DNA of 64,000 bases from Pontibacter akesuensis (GTDB lineage: Bacteria; Bacteroidota; Bacteroidia; Cytophagales; Hymenobacteraceae), in the NCBI RefSeq assembly GCF_001611675.1, contig NZ_CP014766.1, positions 2,542,001 through 2,606,000 of the forward strand, given 5' to 3'. Below, one piece after another: positions 21,014 to 29,381 of the stretch (positions are counted from its first letter, which is position 1; each line of letters opens with the position of its first letter). Position numbers and translations under genes: made by a program. The notes below the pieces were generated by a model. That model saw only the letters and a program-made list of their open reading frames with translations, did no database searches and was not told the DNA's origin.

Positions 21014-21259
21014 ATGAGAGTAGTAGCCGATATCCCGAACCCAGACATGAAAGTGACGCTCCTGAACTGGAACGGAAAGTACCTGATCAAGCTGGAGAAA
21101 GGAGACTTTGAGCAGACATATAAGATAAGCGAGATGGACGTAATGGGCGATGCAGGCGCCAAAGAACTGCTGGACGAGGACTTTCTGGAGGCAACCCTCA
21201 ACCGTTTCAATGATATGCGCGATGCGTTTGTGAGCACTGTGCGGCGAAATAACGGGTAG
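21014..21259 (+). CDS. Small conserved-looking hypothetical protein, 81 aa
   Basis: Not recognised by name. A compact, acidic, soluble protein with beta-like N-terminal half (MKVTLLNWNGKYLIKLEKG) and a helical C-terminal half (ELLDEDFLEATLNRFNDMRDAFV). Good codon use like its neighbours and an ATG start within an otherwise non-coding flank support it as a real gene. It may be transcribed alone; upstream 20895-21013 is A/T-rich. Confidence 0.6.
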   Translation: MRVVADIPNPDMKVTLLNWNGKYLIKLEKGDFEQTYKISEMDVMGDAGAKELLDEDFLEATLNRFNDMRDAFVSTVRRNNG

Positions 21260-21456
21260 AGGTGTAGCTAGGTATTCTAGGTATTACTATTTATGTGTTT
21301 ATAGTAGCTAAGTAGAAAGTATGAATATGATATTGAATAGATACTCCTATACGCTATTCATACTTTCAAGCCTCTTGTTCTCCTGTGCAAACAGTAATGT
21401 CCCTTTGGGTATTGAAAGATCATCCGCAAGTATATTTATGTTATTAATTTGTTCCC

Positions 21457-21648
21457 ATGAAATTAATTAGACCAAAAATTATCGGAACACTGAAATTACA
21501 CAAGATGATGGAGGGTAATTTGGCTGTGATGAATGATATAAAGAATGCTCCTAACAAAATCATTATTCCTTGCCGTTCTGTAGCGCATGGAGAGGAAATC
21601 ATTTCTAGAATTAAAGAAGCCAAACCAGGAGAACTCATTCATCTATGA
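21457..21648 (+). CDS. Small hypothetical protein, 63 aa
   Basis: Unknown. A short, basic protein (RPKIIGTLKLHKMMEGN...) with no signal or membrane segment. The region 21260-21845 is more A/T-rich than the surroundings. An AAGTATA word lies just upstream (21429). The reading frame is intact and starts with ATG, but support is weak. Confidence 0.4.
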   Translation: MKLIRPKIIGTLKLHKMMEGNLAVMNDIKNAPNKIIIPCRSVAHGEEIISRIKEAKPGELIHL

Positions 21649-21845
21649 TTGTAGACTTTGATTATGCCTTCATCCCATGTCATGTATAACAAGTTTCGGA
21701 TAATTAGATATTGTTCGCTCTGTACCACTCGAAATTGCCTAATAGAAGCCTCCTGACACAAATGCCGTAGAAATGTCGGAAATGCACCGTTACAATTTCC
21801 AGCGTTTCATATTTACTTTTGAACAAAGCACTAACAAAAATAGCT

Positions 21846-22409
21846 ATGAGCGACATTGGAAGTAAAATTCGGGAGATCAGGAAAAGGAAAGGTTTGTCTC
21901 AGGAAGAATTAGCCGAGCAGGCGAGTGTCAACCTCCGAACGATTCAGCGAATTGAGAAGAACGAAACAGAACCCCGCGGCACTACAATGCACCTGATTTG
22001 TGGTGCCTTGGGTATAAGCGCTGAAGACATCCTGGATCACGGGAAGCAAGTCGACAAAAGCTATCTGATCTTTTTCCACCTCTCCGTTATCTCGTTTTTA
22101 GCTATTCCTGTCGGTAACATCATTCTGCCGCTCATACTTTGGATGACCAAAAAAGATAAGGTAATCGGTTTAAGTGAGACAGGAGCAAACGTTCTGAATT
22201 TCCAGATTGCCTGGACAGTTCTATCCTTCCTGGCTATAGTTGCCTTTGCTTTCTTCAAGATCATGCATTACCCGGGAGCAGCTGCCTTATTCTATGTGTT
22301 CATCAGTCTTTATGTGCTTAACATTATTTTCCCGGTAATTGCTGCCATCAAAGTGAAGAAGGGAAACCAGCTGCAGGTGTATCCGAACCCGATCAGCTTT
22401 ATCAAATAA
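21846..22409 (+). CDS. XRE-family regulator with membrane domain
   Basis: DNA-binding protein tethered to the membrane. Seen: an N-terminal Cro/C1-type helix-turn-helix (about residues 5-60; IREIRKRKGLSQEELAEQASVNLRTIQRIEKNE region) followed by a DUF4870-like part with about four hydrophobic segments (roughly 70-95, 115-135 and two more). Such fusions are common in Bacteroidota and may sense membrane state; the target is unknown. ATG 21846 was chosen over an upstream TTG at 21819. The gene converges on tsf, with which it shares a bidirectional terminator. Confidence 0.8.
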   Translation: MSDIGSKIREIRKRKGLSQEELAEQASVNLRTIQRIEKNETEPRGTTMHLICGALGISAEDILDHGKQVDKSYLIFFHLSVISFLAIPVGNIILPLILWMTKKDKVIGLSETGANVLNFQIAWTVLSFLAIVAFAFFKIMHYPGAAALFYVFISLYVLNIIFPVIAAIKVKKGNQLQVYPNPISFIK

Positions 22410-22441
22410 GGCTGCTACGACACAATGTAGTCCCTGTAAAG

Positions 22442-22504
22442 AAACACTCTATAAAACAGAAAAGCCCACCTTAACGGCGGGCTTTTCTGTTTTATAGAGT
22501 GTTT
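22442..22504. terminator. Bidirectional terminator with perfect 26-bp stem
   Basis: Arms 22442-22467 and 22479-22504 are perfect reverse complements around an 11-nt loop. T-rich ends on both strands allow it to end both the XRE gene (+) and the rplM-tsf operon (-). Confidence 0.85.
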
Positions 22505-22512
22505 TGCTGGAA

Positions 22513-23346
22513 TTAACCGATCGCAACACGCTTGAACTCAGCCACTGTCATGCCTTTGCTTGTCTTGTCAAGCAGCTGGGCGATTGTCAGTGATGGGTCT
22601 TTCACGAACTCCTGGTTCAGCAGGGTGTTCTCTTTGTAGAACTTGTTCAGCTTGCCCATGGCAATCTTCTCAAGCATAGCCTCTGGCTTGCCTTCGGCAC
22701 GCGCCTGCTCTTTACCTACTTCAATTTCGCGCTCTACTGTAGCAGAGTCAACGCCGTCTTTGTCAACCGCAATTGGCTTCATGGCGGCAATCTGCATCGC
22801 TACGTCTTTGCCAACCTCAGTTACTTCAGAACCGCCTGTGTTTGTCAGGGCAACCAATACTCCAAGTTTGCCATTTGAGTGGTCGTAAGAAACAACTTTC
22901 TCAGCAGATACATTCTCGTAAGAAATCACTTCGATTTTCTCACCGATTTTGCCCATCAGATCCGTGATGTGCTCCTGCAGCGAACGACCATCAGCCTGTG
23001 CTACAGCCAGCAAATCTTCTTTGGTGGCAGCGTTTGTAGAAACAGCAGCTTTCATGGCGGCTTGTGCCAGGTTCTGGAAGTCAGCTACTTTCGATACTGG
23101 CTCAGTTTCGCAGGCCAGGGCAATTACTTTACCGTTAGTGCCTTCTTCGTTCACGTGCGTCATCACGATACCTTCAGAGGTAGCGTTATCAGCGCGCTTG
23201 CTTGCAATTTTCTGGCCTTGCTTACGCAGAATATCTTTAGCTGCTTCAAAGTCGCCGTTAGCTTCTGTAAGCGCTTTCTTGCAATCCATCATACCGGCAC
23301 CAGTTTCCTGGCGCAGTTTGTTAACGTCTTGTGCTGTAATAGCCAT
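22513..23346 (-). CDS. tsf: Translation elongation factor Ts
   Basis: Guanine nucleotide exchange factor that recycles EF-Tu. Seen: N-terminal UBA-like helix region with LRQETGAGMMDCKKAL (about 10-26) and the following GQKIASKRADNATSEGIV, then the two core subdomains. The length of 277 residues is normal for Bacteroidota. It is the last gene of the rplM-rpsI-rpsB-tsf operon, 180 nt after rpsB, with an inverted repeat in between (23461-23502). Confidence 0.97.
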   Translation of the reverse strand: MAITAQDVNKLRQETGAGMMDCKKALTEANGDFEAAKDILRKQGQKIASKRADNATSEGIVMTHVNEEGTNGKVIALACETEPVSKVADFQNLAQAAMKAAVSTNAATKEDLLAVAQADGRSLQEHITDLMGKIGEKIEVISYENVSAEKVVSYDHSNGKLGVLVALTNTGGSEVTEVGKDVAMQIAAMKPIAVDKDGVDSATVEREIEVGKEQARAEGKPEAMLEKIAMGKLNKFYKENTLLNQEFVKDPSLTIAQLLDKTSKGMTVAEFKRVAIG

Positions 23347-23460
23347 CTTTTTATAATTAAGAATTATGAATTATAAATTATGAGTTTACTCTTTGGCAGG
23401 GCGGAAGTAGAAAGCTGGCATCTATACCTCGTCAGCGGCTTCTTTCCCAATCCCCTAAAA

Positions 23461-23502
23461 CAAACTGAACATTGAAGCAGTTTGTGCCCAATGTTCAGTT
23501 TG
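23461..23502 (-). promoter_or_regulatory. Inverted repeat between rpsB and tsf
   Basis: Perfect 14-bp arms 23461-23474 and 23489-23502 with a 14-nt loop. No T tract follows on the minus strand, so it may be an attenuator, processing site or mRNA-stabilising hairpin. Confidence 0.5.
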
Positions 23503-23526
23503 TAAAGTGGCAATATGAATTACTTC

Positions 23527-24294
23527 TTATTGCTCGTCAGCTTCTTGCTTCTCTTTGATGCCTTCTTCCTCAGAACGCTTGCGCTCTGTTTCCTCTTTGT
23601 CAACTTTGCGCTCAGACAAGCCGTCTTCGATCGCCTTGCCGATAAGCGACACGATCAGAGACACAGACTTAGAGGCGTCATCGTTAGCAGGAATTGGGAA
23701 GTCTACCAGCTCTGGGTTAGAGTTTGTATCGCAAACCGCGAATACGGGCAGGTTCAGCTTGTGTGCTTCTTTCACCGCGATGTGCTCACGCTTCACGTCC
23801 ACTACGAACAGAGCCGCTGGCAGGCGAGAAAGGTCGGTGATACCGCCCAATACACGATCCAGTTTCTCACGCTCGCGAGACAGCATCAGCTTCTCACGTT
23901 TCGCCAGTGCCTTAGACTGCTCAGGGTCTTTCATCATCTTGTCGATGGTAGACATTTTCTTGAGCGACTTACGCACAGTAGCGAAGTTTGTAAGCATACC
24001 ACCTAACCAACGCTCAGTAACGTAAGGCATTTTAAGGCGACGCGCCTCTTCTGCCACGATTTCCTGCGCTTGCTTTTTAGTAGCTACAAACAAGATCTTA
24101 CGACCAGACTTGGCGATGTTGCGGATAGCTGAAGTAGCTTCGTCCAACGCAACCAACGTTTTGTTCAGGTCAATGATGTGGATGCCATTCTTCTCCATGA
24201 AGATATATGGAGCCATTTTGGGATCCCACTTGCGGGTAAGGTGACCGAAGTGAACACCTGCCTCAAGTAGTTCTTTATAATTAGTACTTGCCAT
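23527..24294 (-). CDS. rpsB: 30S ribosomal protein S2
   Basis: Small-subunit ribosomal protein uS2. The N-terminal LLEAGVHFGHLTRKWDPKMAPYI pattern, ERWLGGMLTNFATVRKSL and the C-terminal half with VDVKREHIAVKEAHKLNLPVFAVCDTNS are family-defining. A Lys/Glu-rich tail (about 230-255) is extra and typical for the phylum. It lies 21 nt downstream of rpsI on the minus strand. Confidence 0.97.
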   Translation of the reverse strand: MASTNYKELLEAGVHFGHLTRKWDPKMAPYIFMEKNGIHIIDLNKTLVALDEATSAIRNIAKSGRKILFVATKKQAQEIVAEEARRLKMPYVTERWLGGMLTNFATVRKSLKKMSTIDKMMKDPEQSKALAKREKLMLSREREKLDRVLGGITDLSRLPAALFVVDVKREHIAVKEAHKLNLPVFAVCDTNSNPELVDFPIPANDDASKSVSLIVSLIGKAIEDGLSERKVDKEETERKRSEEEGIKEKQEADEQ

Positions 24295-24315
24295 GTTGTT
24301 GATACACCTTTAATA

Positions 24316-24702
24316 TTAACGTTTACTGAACTGGAACGAACGACGCGCTTTGCGCTTACCGAACTTCTTACGCTCCACCATACGAGGGTCTCTAGTGATG
24401 AAACCTTCTTTCTTAAGAGCTGTTTTGGTCTCGGCGTTCTCTACCACCAGTGCTTTAGAGATTGCAAGTCTAAGTGCTTCAGCCTGGCCGCTTACACCAC
24501 CACCTCTTAGATTGGCTTTCACATCGTACTTGCCAATTGACTCCAAGGTTTGAAACGGCTGATTCACGATAGTTTGCAGTACTTCGCTAGGGAAATACTC
24601 TTTGTAATCTCTACCGTTAATAGTGATATTCCCTTGCCCGGACGTCATGTAGATGCGTGCCACCGAGGTTTTTCTTCTACCAGATGTATTGATAACTTCC
24701 AT
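24316..24702 (-). CDS. rpsI: 30S ribosomal protein S9
   Basis: Small-subunit protein uS9, whose C-terminal tail contacts the P-site tRNA. Seen: GRRKTSVARIYM at the start, LRGGGVSGQAEALRLAISKAL in the centre and the basic end (KFGKRKARRSFQFSKR). It follows rplM by 6 nt, the usual L13-S9 pair. 128 residues. Confidence 0.97.
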   Translation of the reverse strand: MEVINTSGRRKTSVARIYMTSGQGNITINGRDYKEYFPSEVLQTIVNQPFQTLESIGKYDVKANLRGGGVSGQAEALRLAISKALVVENAETKTALKKEGFITRDPRMVERKKFGKRKARRSFQFSKR

Positions 24703-24708
24703 TAATAA

Positions 24709-25158
24709 TTAGATATTGAGGGTTAATTCTTTAGGCTGCTGAGCGGCAAAAGGATGCTCGCTTCCTGTGAAAACATGAAGATTTCTAAACAGCTCACGGC
24801 CCAGTCTGTTTTTAGGCAACATGCCACGAACAGCGCGCTCTACAAGCAGCGTAGATGATTTTGCCTTTAGCTCACGTGGAGAAGTTCTCTTCTGGCCACC
24901 TGGATACCCAGAGTGTGTCAGGTAGTACTTCTGGTCCCACTTGCGGCCAGTGAAACGTGTGTCATCAGCATTGATAACAATCACATTGTCTCCGCAGTCA
25001 GCGTAAGGAGTGTATGAAGGCTTGTTTTTGCCCTTCAGGATCTTGGCAACCTCTGATGCCACACGACCCAAGCTTCCTTGCCCCGCATCAACAATCACCC
25101 AGCCTTTGTTGGCGGTTTTCTTGCTGACGTTAAGGGTCTTATAACTTAAATGATCCAT
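24709..25158 (-). CDS. rplM: 50S ribosomal protein L13
   Basis: Large-subunit protein uL13. Seen: DAGQGSLGRVASEVAKIL, GDNVIVINADDTRFTGRKWDQK and the C-terminal RAVRGMLPKNRLGRELFRNL pattern. First gene of the rplM-rpsI-rpsB-tsf operon. A good promoter lies 63-93 nt upstream on the minus strand, leaving a leader of about 55 nt in which I see no clear autoregulatory structure. 149 residues. Confidence 0.97.
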   Translation of the reverse strand: MDHLSYKTLNVSKKTANKGWVIVDAGQGSLGRVASEVAKILKGKNKPSYTPYADCGDNVIVINADDTRFTGRKWDQKYYLTHSGYPGGQKRTSPRELKAKSSTLLVERAVRGMLPKNRLGRELFRNLHVFTGSEHPFAAQQPKELTLNI

Positions 25159-25220
25159 TTTGGTGGTTGTAAGCGATTTATTTATTTAATTATGAACTTT
25201 CGGTCATTGGAAAATGGTCA

Positions 25221-25251
25221 CAAAGATAAGTGCTATTTATTTGATATGCAA
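25221..25251 (-). promoter_or_regulatory. Promoter of the rplM operon
   Basis: On the minus strand TTG (25251-25249), a 20-nt spacer and TATCTTTG (25228-25221) match the Bacteroidota housekeeping promoter. Confidence 0.75.
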
Positions 25252-25340
25252 TACATAGTGTTGAAATATACTGGTAACCAGATGAGCATGCCAGATTCCG
25301 GGAGGTGGTTTGTGCCTACAGCAGCTTTAGGATGAGGCAT

Positions 25341-25379
25341 AAAAAATACCCAGCCGCATCCGAAAGGTGCGGCTGGGTA
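25341..25379 (-). terminator. Terminator of the blaI-blaR1-like operon
   Basis: Perfect 12-bp stem 25347-25358 with 25368-25379, followed on the minus strand by six T. An AAGTATA word abuts the outer end. Confidence 0.85.
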
Positions 25380-25403
25380 AGTATAAATTTCCTGTAGTTC
25401 GTT

Positions 25404-27617
25404 CTACTTCGCTCTGGTGGGCGGCGGTGGAGCAGGAAGTCCAGGCAGCTTTCCGTACTTGCTCTCGGCAGCCGGAATCGTTTTGCTTCCGTTATACTTA
25501 TACTCTTCCACACCGCCAGATTTCAGGTAAACTACAAAAGATAGCAAATCAAACTCCTTTCGGTTGTTAAACTTAAATCCGACGTGCTTCACTTCAGGGT
25601 TTCTTTTCAGAAAAGCCTTGTGGTCTTCTGGCAGGTTTGCCTCATTCTGGTAAAATGCGTCCGTCACACCCATCACATAAGTAAACGCTTCATCAGCATC
25701 TACTTTCACGGGCGGAGGTGGGGGAGGCAATTGCTCTTCAGCAGGGGCTGGTGGTGGCGGTGCTGGCAAAGCAGGGAACTTCTCCTTGAACTCCTGTACC
25801 TGTCTAGAGTCTTTGTTCTTTTCAGTTATAATGGATATTACTCCCTTTGCTGCTTTTTTGCCGAATACCTTCTGCGCGCTTTCGCCTTTGTACACATTTA
25901 TGCTGTGGATCTGCTTCGGGTCTAGTTGCTTGTAGGTCTCGTTTTTGTCTTCCTTCCCATCAACGTAGTAGATAACGCCATCGGGGAAGTAAGCCTTTAA
26001 CTCGGCTGGAGCAGGCGGTGGAGGTGGAGGCAACACTTCGGCATCCGGAGCTGCCGGTGCAGGAGCTGCTGGTGCGTCCGGGGCTGCCGGTGCAGGCGGT
26101 GGCGGCGGTGCGGGTAGTTCAGCTGCATCTCGGACAGGCGGTGGCGGCGGAGGTAGTTCCGGTAGCTCGTACTTGCGCTTGAGGGCAGCTATACTTTCTG
26201 TACTGTCCAGGTAGTATACTTCGGTTCCACCACCTTTTAGGTTAATCACGATTGCATTTCTGTTCTCCACTATTTTTCCCTTCACGTTTTTCACGGCAGG
26301 GTTGTTCATCAGTAAATCAACAAGTGCTTTAGGAAGCTTACCATCGCCGTCTTGGGCTGGTGTTTGCTTTTCCTTATCTCCAAAAGTATATGCTTCCTCT
26401 GCGCCGGCCTTCACGCCAATTACTATTTTGCCGCTCGATTTCCAGATTTGTATGATATTAGATGGATCTGCTGGAGCGGTGGGAAGGTTTCCATATTTAG
26501 TAACAAACCTGGACATGTCACTTTCCTTTTTTAATCCGAAAACTTCAAAACTATTTCGGCTCCCGATCATTATGCGCTCAAATCTATTTCCACTTCCTGT
26601 TAAATCATCAGGTAACCAAGCAATTTCAGTTACATTAAGGTTACGCCTAAAAAAATCTTCATAATCTTTTGATAAACCCTGGCTACTTGTATTTGTGGTA
26701 GCATTCCCTGTGTCCACTAATGACATTTCATCTACAAATTTATCAATTGGCTCACTGGCACTTCTAAAAGCGAGCAGTAACACGGCAGCCAGTGGAAGCG
26801 CAATCAGCAGCCGCAGTTGGTGGGCTTTTCTTGTCGGTACTTTGTTCATCATGGCTATTCTTCTTTTAAGTGATGGAAAGTTAAACTGGTTGGCAAGCTG
26901 TGGCTCTGGTGTAGCCAGGGCTTTCAGGATAAGGTACTGGTAAGCCTTTCTGTCTACTCCGGCGCTCACCACGTGCTGGTCGGCAATAAACTCCAGGTTT
27001 TCTTTAATGGCTTTTTTCATGAGCCACACGCCCGGGTTAAACCAGTAGAAAACCGTGCTTAGCTCGGCCAGCAGCACATCGAGCGTATGCCAGCCTCGTA
27101 CATGGATCTGCTCATGCCGCAGAATCGCCTCCAACTCTTCGTTTCGGTGCTGGGCCGGGTTCAGGTAAATGGTTTGCCAGAAGGAAAAGGCCTGGCTGAT
27201 ATTTCTGATCTGGCGAAACGAGATGCTTTTGTAGGCTTTTGGCTCGGAGGAAGTGTGGATTTGGTACAACGACACGAACTGCAGCAGCAGCCGAAAAGCC
27301 ATCACTGCCACTCCTGCCCAAAACAGTATAATTGGTATCTGCCAGTAATCGAAAGCGGTTTCCTGGGCAGGTAGGTTCGTTGCTGTCATCCAATGGGCGG
27401 GTACCGTAACAGCATAAGCGCTTACCAGCTCCTGTTGCTGCCCAAACAGCTCCGCCAGATCAACAAAAGGATAAAGCGAGGAGAACAGCACGGCAAATAC
27501 CAGGAACAGGCGGTTGAGGTGGTAAAACGTGAGCCGGCGCAGGACCAGGTGGTAAGCCAGGTAAAACAGCACCAGGGCCACATTCACTTTAAGCAGGTAG
27601 AGGAGCAGGGTTGGCAT
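25404..27617 (-). CDS. BlaR1-type M56 peptidase with proline-rich and TonB-plug-like C-terminus
   Basis: Membrane metallopeptidase sensor of the BlaR1/MecR1 type. Seen: about four N-terminal transmembrane helices (residues 3-20, 35-52, 93-115, 270-285) and the zinc site HEQIH at 168-172. Instead of a penicillin-binding sensor, the 450-residue exterior holds repeated domains with YNG/YLD segments linked by runs of 5-7 prolines, and one stretch (about 545-610) reads like the plug motif of TonB-dependent receptors (IHSINVYKGESAQKVFGKKA followed by KGVISI). Near-repeats such as KYGNLPTAP, KYELPELPP and KYGKLPGLPAP recur. It is downstream of and adjacent to a BlaI-type repressor, which it presumably inactivates by proteolysis. 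Confidence 0.85.
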   Translation of the reverse strand: MPTLLLYLLKVNVALVLFYLAYHLVLRRLTFYHLNRLFLVFAVLFSSLYPFVDLAELFGQQQELVSAYAVTVPAHWMTATNLPAQETAFDYWQIPIILFWAGVAVMAFRLLLQFVSLYQIHTSSEPKAYKSISFRQIRNISQAFSFWQTIYLNPAQHRNEELEAILRHEQIHVRGWHTLDVLLAELSTVFYWFNPGVWLMKKAIKENLEFIADQHVVSAGVDRKAYQYLILKALATPEPQLANQFNFPSLKRRIAMMNKVPTRKAHQLRLLIALPLAAVLLLAFRSASEPIDKFVDEMSLVDTGNATTNTSSQGLSKDYEDFFRRNLNVTEIAWLPDDLTGSGNRFERIMIGSRNSFEVFGLKKESDMSRFVTKYGNLPTAPADPSNIIQIWKSSGKIVIGVKAGAEEAYTFGDKEKQTPAQDGDGKLPKALVDLLMNNPAVKNVKGKIVENRNAIVINLKGGGTEVYYLDSTESIAALKRKYELPELPPPPPPVRDAAELPAPPPPPAPAAPDAPAAPAPAAPDAEVLPPPPPPAPAELKAYFPDGVIYYVDGKEDKNETYKQLDPKQIHSINVYKGESAQKVFGKKAAKGVISIITEKNKDSRQVQEFKEKFPALPAPPPPAPAEEQLPPPPPPVKVDADEAFTYVMGVTDAFYQNEANLPEDHKAFLKRNPEVKHVGFKFNNRKEFDLLSFVVYLKSGGVEEYKYNGSKTIPAAESKYGKLPGLPAPPPPTRAK

Positions 27618-27618
27618 A

Positions 27619-27984
27619 TCATTCGGGCTTTTTGTTTTCGATCATTTGAATAATCTCTTTCAGTTCTTCAGCGCTGATCTGCTGTTCCTTCGCGAAGAAA
27701 GCCACCAGTTCCTTGTAAGAACTCTTGAAGTAGTCGCCTACAAACCCTTTCATAAAGCGCTTCTTGTAATCCTCCGCTTTTAGCAGGGGCTGGTAGCGGT
27801 AGGAGTTGCCCAACTTCTCGCTTTCCAGAAATCCCTTCTTCTCCAGGTTCTTCACCGTGGAGGCCAGCGTAGTATAAGGCGGCTTTGGTTCAGGCATCTT
27901 TTCTAAGAAATCCTTGATGAAGCCACTCCCGGTTTCCCAGATTACCTGCATGGCCTCTTCCTCTTGTTGTGTCAGCTTTTCCAT
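27619..27984 (-). CDS. BlaI/MecI-family transcriptional repressor
   Basis: Winged-helix repressor of 121 residues. Seen: the family pattern LTQQEEEAMQVIWETGSGFIKDFLEKM, the recognition-helix part PPYTTLASTVKNLEKKGFL, and a C-terminal dimerisation and cleavage region. ATG 27984 was chosen; an upstream in-frame extension to 28095 passes through the operator. The stop abuts the start of the M56 peptidase gene, so the two are coupled. A palindrome at 27998-28015 lies just upstream and probably serves autoregulation. Confidence 0.9.
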   Translation of the reverse strand: MEKLTQQEEEAMQVIWETGSGFIKDFLEKMPEPKPPYTTLASTVKNLEKKGFLESEKLGNSYRYQPLLKAEDYKKRFMKGFVGDYFKSSYKELVAFFAKEQQISAEELKEIIQMIENKKPE

Positions 27985-27997
27985 ATTTATACGAGTC

Positions 27998-28015
27998 TTT
28001 CGTAAGTATACGAAA
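27998..28015. promoter_or_regulatory. Palindromic operator candidate for the BlaI-type repressor
   Basis: TTTCGTA and TACGAAA arms with a 4-nt spacer (AGTA), 14 nt before the repressor's start codon. A further TTTCGTAA half-site follows at 28017-28024. Known BlaI operators are similar in size but differ in sequence. Confidence 0.55.
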
Positions 28016-28157
28016 CTTTCGTAATTAAATGATGCACAAGCCATGATTTTTTTGGAAAATAAATTCAGATAGTTTGAAAAGAGTGCCTGGAGCAAGCTTT
28101 TGTATCTTTTACCGCTTGGGTGCGTGTACCTTTATACTTCGAAAAAACGAAAGATCT

Positions 28158-29138
28158 ATGAAAGCCATACTTGTAAAAGAACCCGGTGGACCAGAACAAC
28201 TTGTGCTGGGGGAATACGAAACCCCACAGCCACAGCCCGATGAGCTGCTGGTGAAAGTACACGCCACCGCCCTGAACCGCGCCGACACGCTGCAGCGGCA
28301 GGGCAAATACCCGCCACCCGCCGGGGCAAGTCCGCTGCTGGGCCTGGAGGTAGCCGGAGAGGTAGTGGAGGCTGGCTCAAACTGCACGAAGTACAAAACA
28401 GGCGACAAGGTGTTTGGCCTGCTGCCCGGTGGCGGCTACGCTGAGTACGCGGTGATACAGGAAGCCATGGCCATGCGGGTGCCAGCCAACCTAAGTATGG
28501 AAGAAGCTGCAGCGATTCCGGAGGTGTTCCTGACGGCTTTTCAGGCGCTGATCTGGCTCGGGAAGCTGCAGGAAGGAGAGCGGGTGCTGCTCCATGCCGG
28601 GGCCAGCGGCGTTGGCACAGCTGCCATCCAATTGGCTCGGGCCACGAAGGCAGAAGTCATCGTAACGGCATCAAAGCAAAAGCTGCAGGCCTGCCTGGAT
28701 TTGGGTACCCACAAGGCCATTGATTACAAAGCCAGTAATTTTGAGGAGGAGGTGCTGGCGCATACCAACGGCGAAGGCGTGGATGTAATAATTGATTTCA
28801 TTGCCGGGCCATACTTCAAGCAGAACATCAATTGCCTGCGGCTGGATGGGCGCATGGTGCTGTTGGCCAGCCTGGGTGGCGGAAAGGTGGAGGAGTTCGA
28901 TCTGCGAAAGATACTGGCGAAGCGGTTGCAGATTATGGGCTCCACCCTCCGCTCCCGCAGCCCGGAGTACCAGGTGCAGCTCACGCAGGAAGTGGCCCAG
29001 TTTGCCATGCCCCATTTTGAGCGCGGGGAAATCAAGCCTGTGGTAGACTCTGTGTATGACTGGCAGGACGTGGCCGAGGCCCACCGCTACATGGAAGAGA
29101 ACAGGAACATCGGGAAGATTGTGCTGCGGGTGCGTTAG
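28158..29138 (+). CDS. NAD(P)H-quinone oxidoreductase, zinc-free MDR family
   Basis: Medium-chain reductase of the quinone oxidoreductase/PIG3 type, reducing quinones or enones with NADPH. Seen: an N-terminal GroES-like domain (LNRADTLQRQGKYPPP, GLEVAGEVVEAG), a Rossmann motif HAGASGVGTAAIQLA near residues 146-160, and no zinc-binding cysteines. The ATG at 28158 gives 326 residues; an upstream in-frame start would add 28 unrelated residues. It is divergent from the BlaI-type repressor with about 170 bp in between, so that repressor might also affect it. A terminator follows. Confidence 0.88.
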   Translation: MKAILVKEPGGPEQLVLGEYETPQPQPDELLVKVHATALNRADTLQRQGKYPPPAGASPLLGLEVAGEVVEAGSNCTKYKTGDKVFGLLPGGGYAEYAVIQEAMAMRVPANLSMEEAAAIPEVFLTAFQALIWLGKLQEGERVLLHAGASGVGTAAIQLARATKAEVIVTASKQKLQACLDLGTHKAIDYKASNFEEEVLAHTNGEGVDVIIDFIAGPYFKQNINCLRLDGRMVLLASLGGGKVEEFDLRKILAKRLQIMGSTLRSRSPEYQVQLTQEVAQFAMPHFERGEIKPVVDSVYDWQDVAEAHRYMEENRNIGKIVLRVR

Positions 29139-29163
29139 GACCAAGTATAGAGAAGGCAAAAGT

Positions 29164-29198
29164 AAAGGCCGCTGAAGTATGACTTCAGCGGCCTTTTA
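29164..29198 (+). terminator. Terminator after the quinone oxidoreductase gene
   Basis: Perfect 15-bp stem (29164-29178 with 29182-29196), 3-nt loop, then TTA. The AAGTAT core straddles the apex. Confidence 0.85.
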
Positions 29199-29230
29199 TG
29201 CTATAAACTCTGTAATACTCATTTTCGCGC

Positions 29231-29306
29231 CATTGTCATTTTGAACGGTAGTGAGAAATCTATCTGGAATTCTGAAAAGATCTCTCCTGACGTCGAGATG
29301 ACAATG
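29231..29306. repeat. REP-like palindromic repeat, copy 1
   Basis: Outer arms CATTGTCATnTTGA and TCGAGATGACAATG pair imperfectly. The inner part (29261-29302) is nearly identical to the copy at 37674-37731. Confidence 0.7.
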
Positions 29307-29381
29307 GAATGGAGCAGAGATCATCTGCGTCTTTTGTCCTTTGTCAAAAAGCCCTTACTCTATATCTGAAATATCTGAAGC

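Noticed and set aside
25150..25335. 61-codon + strand frame upstream of rplM
   Set aside because: It is antisense to the rplM promoter and leader and has no support.
29231..29306. Insertion sequence ends
   Set aside because: No transposase gene or target-site duplication is visible; the element fits a REP-like palindrome better.
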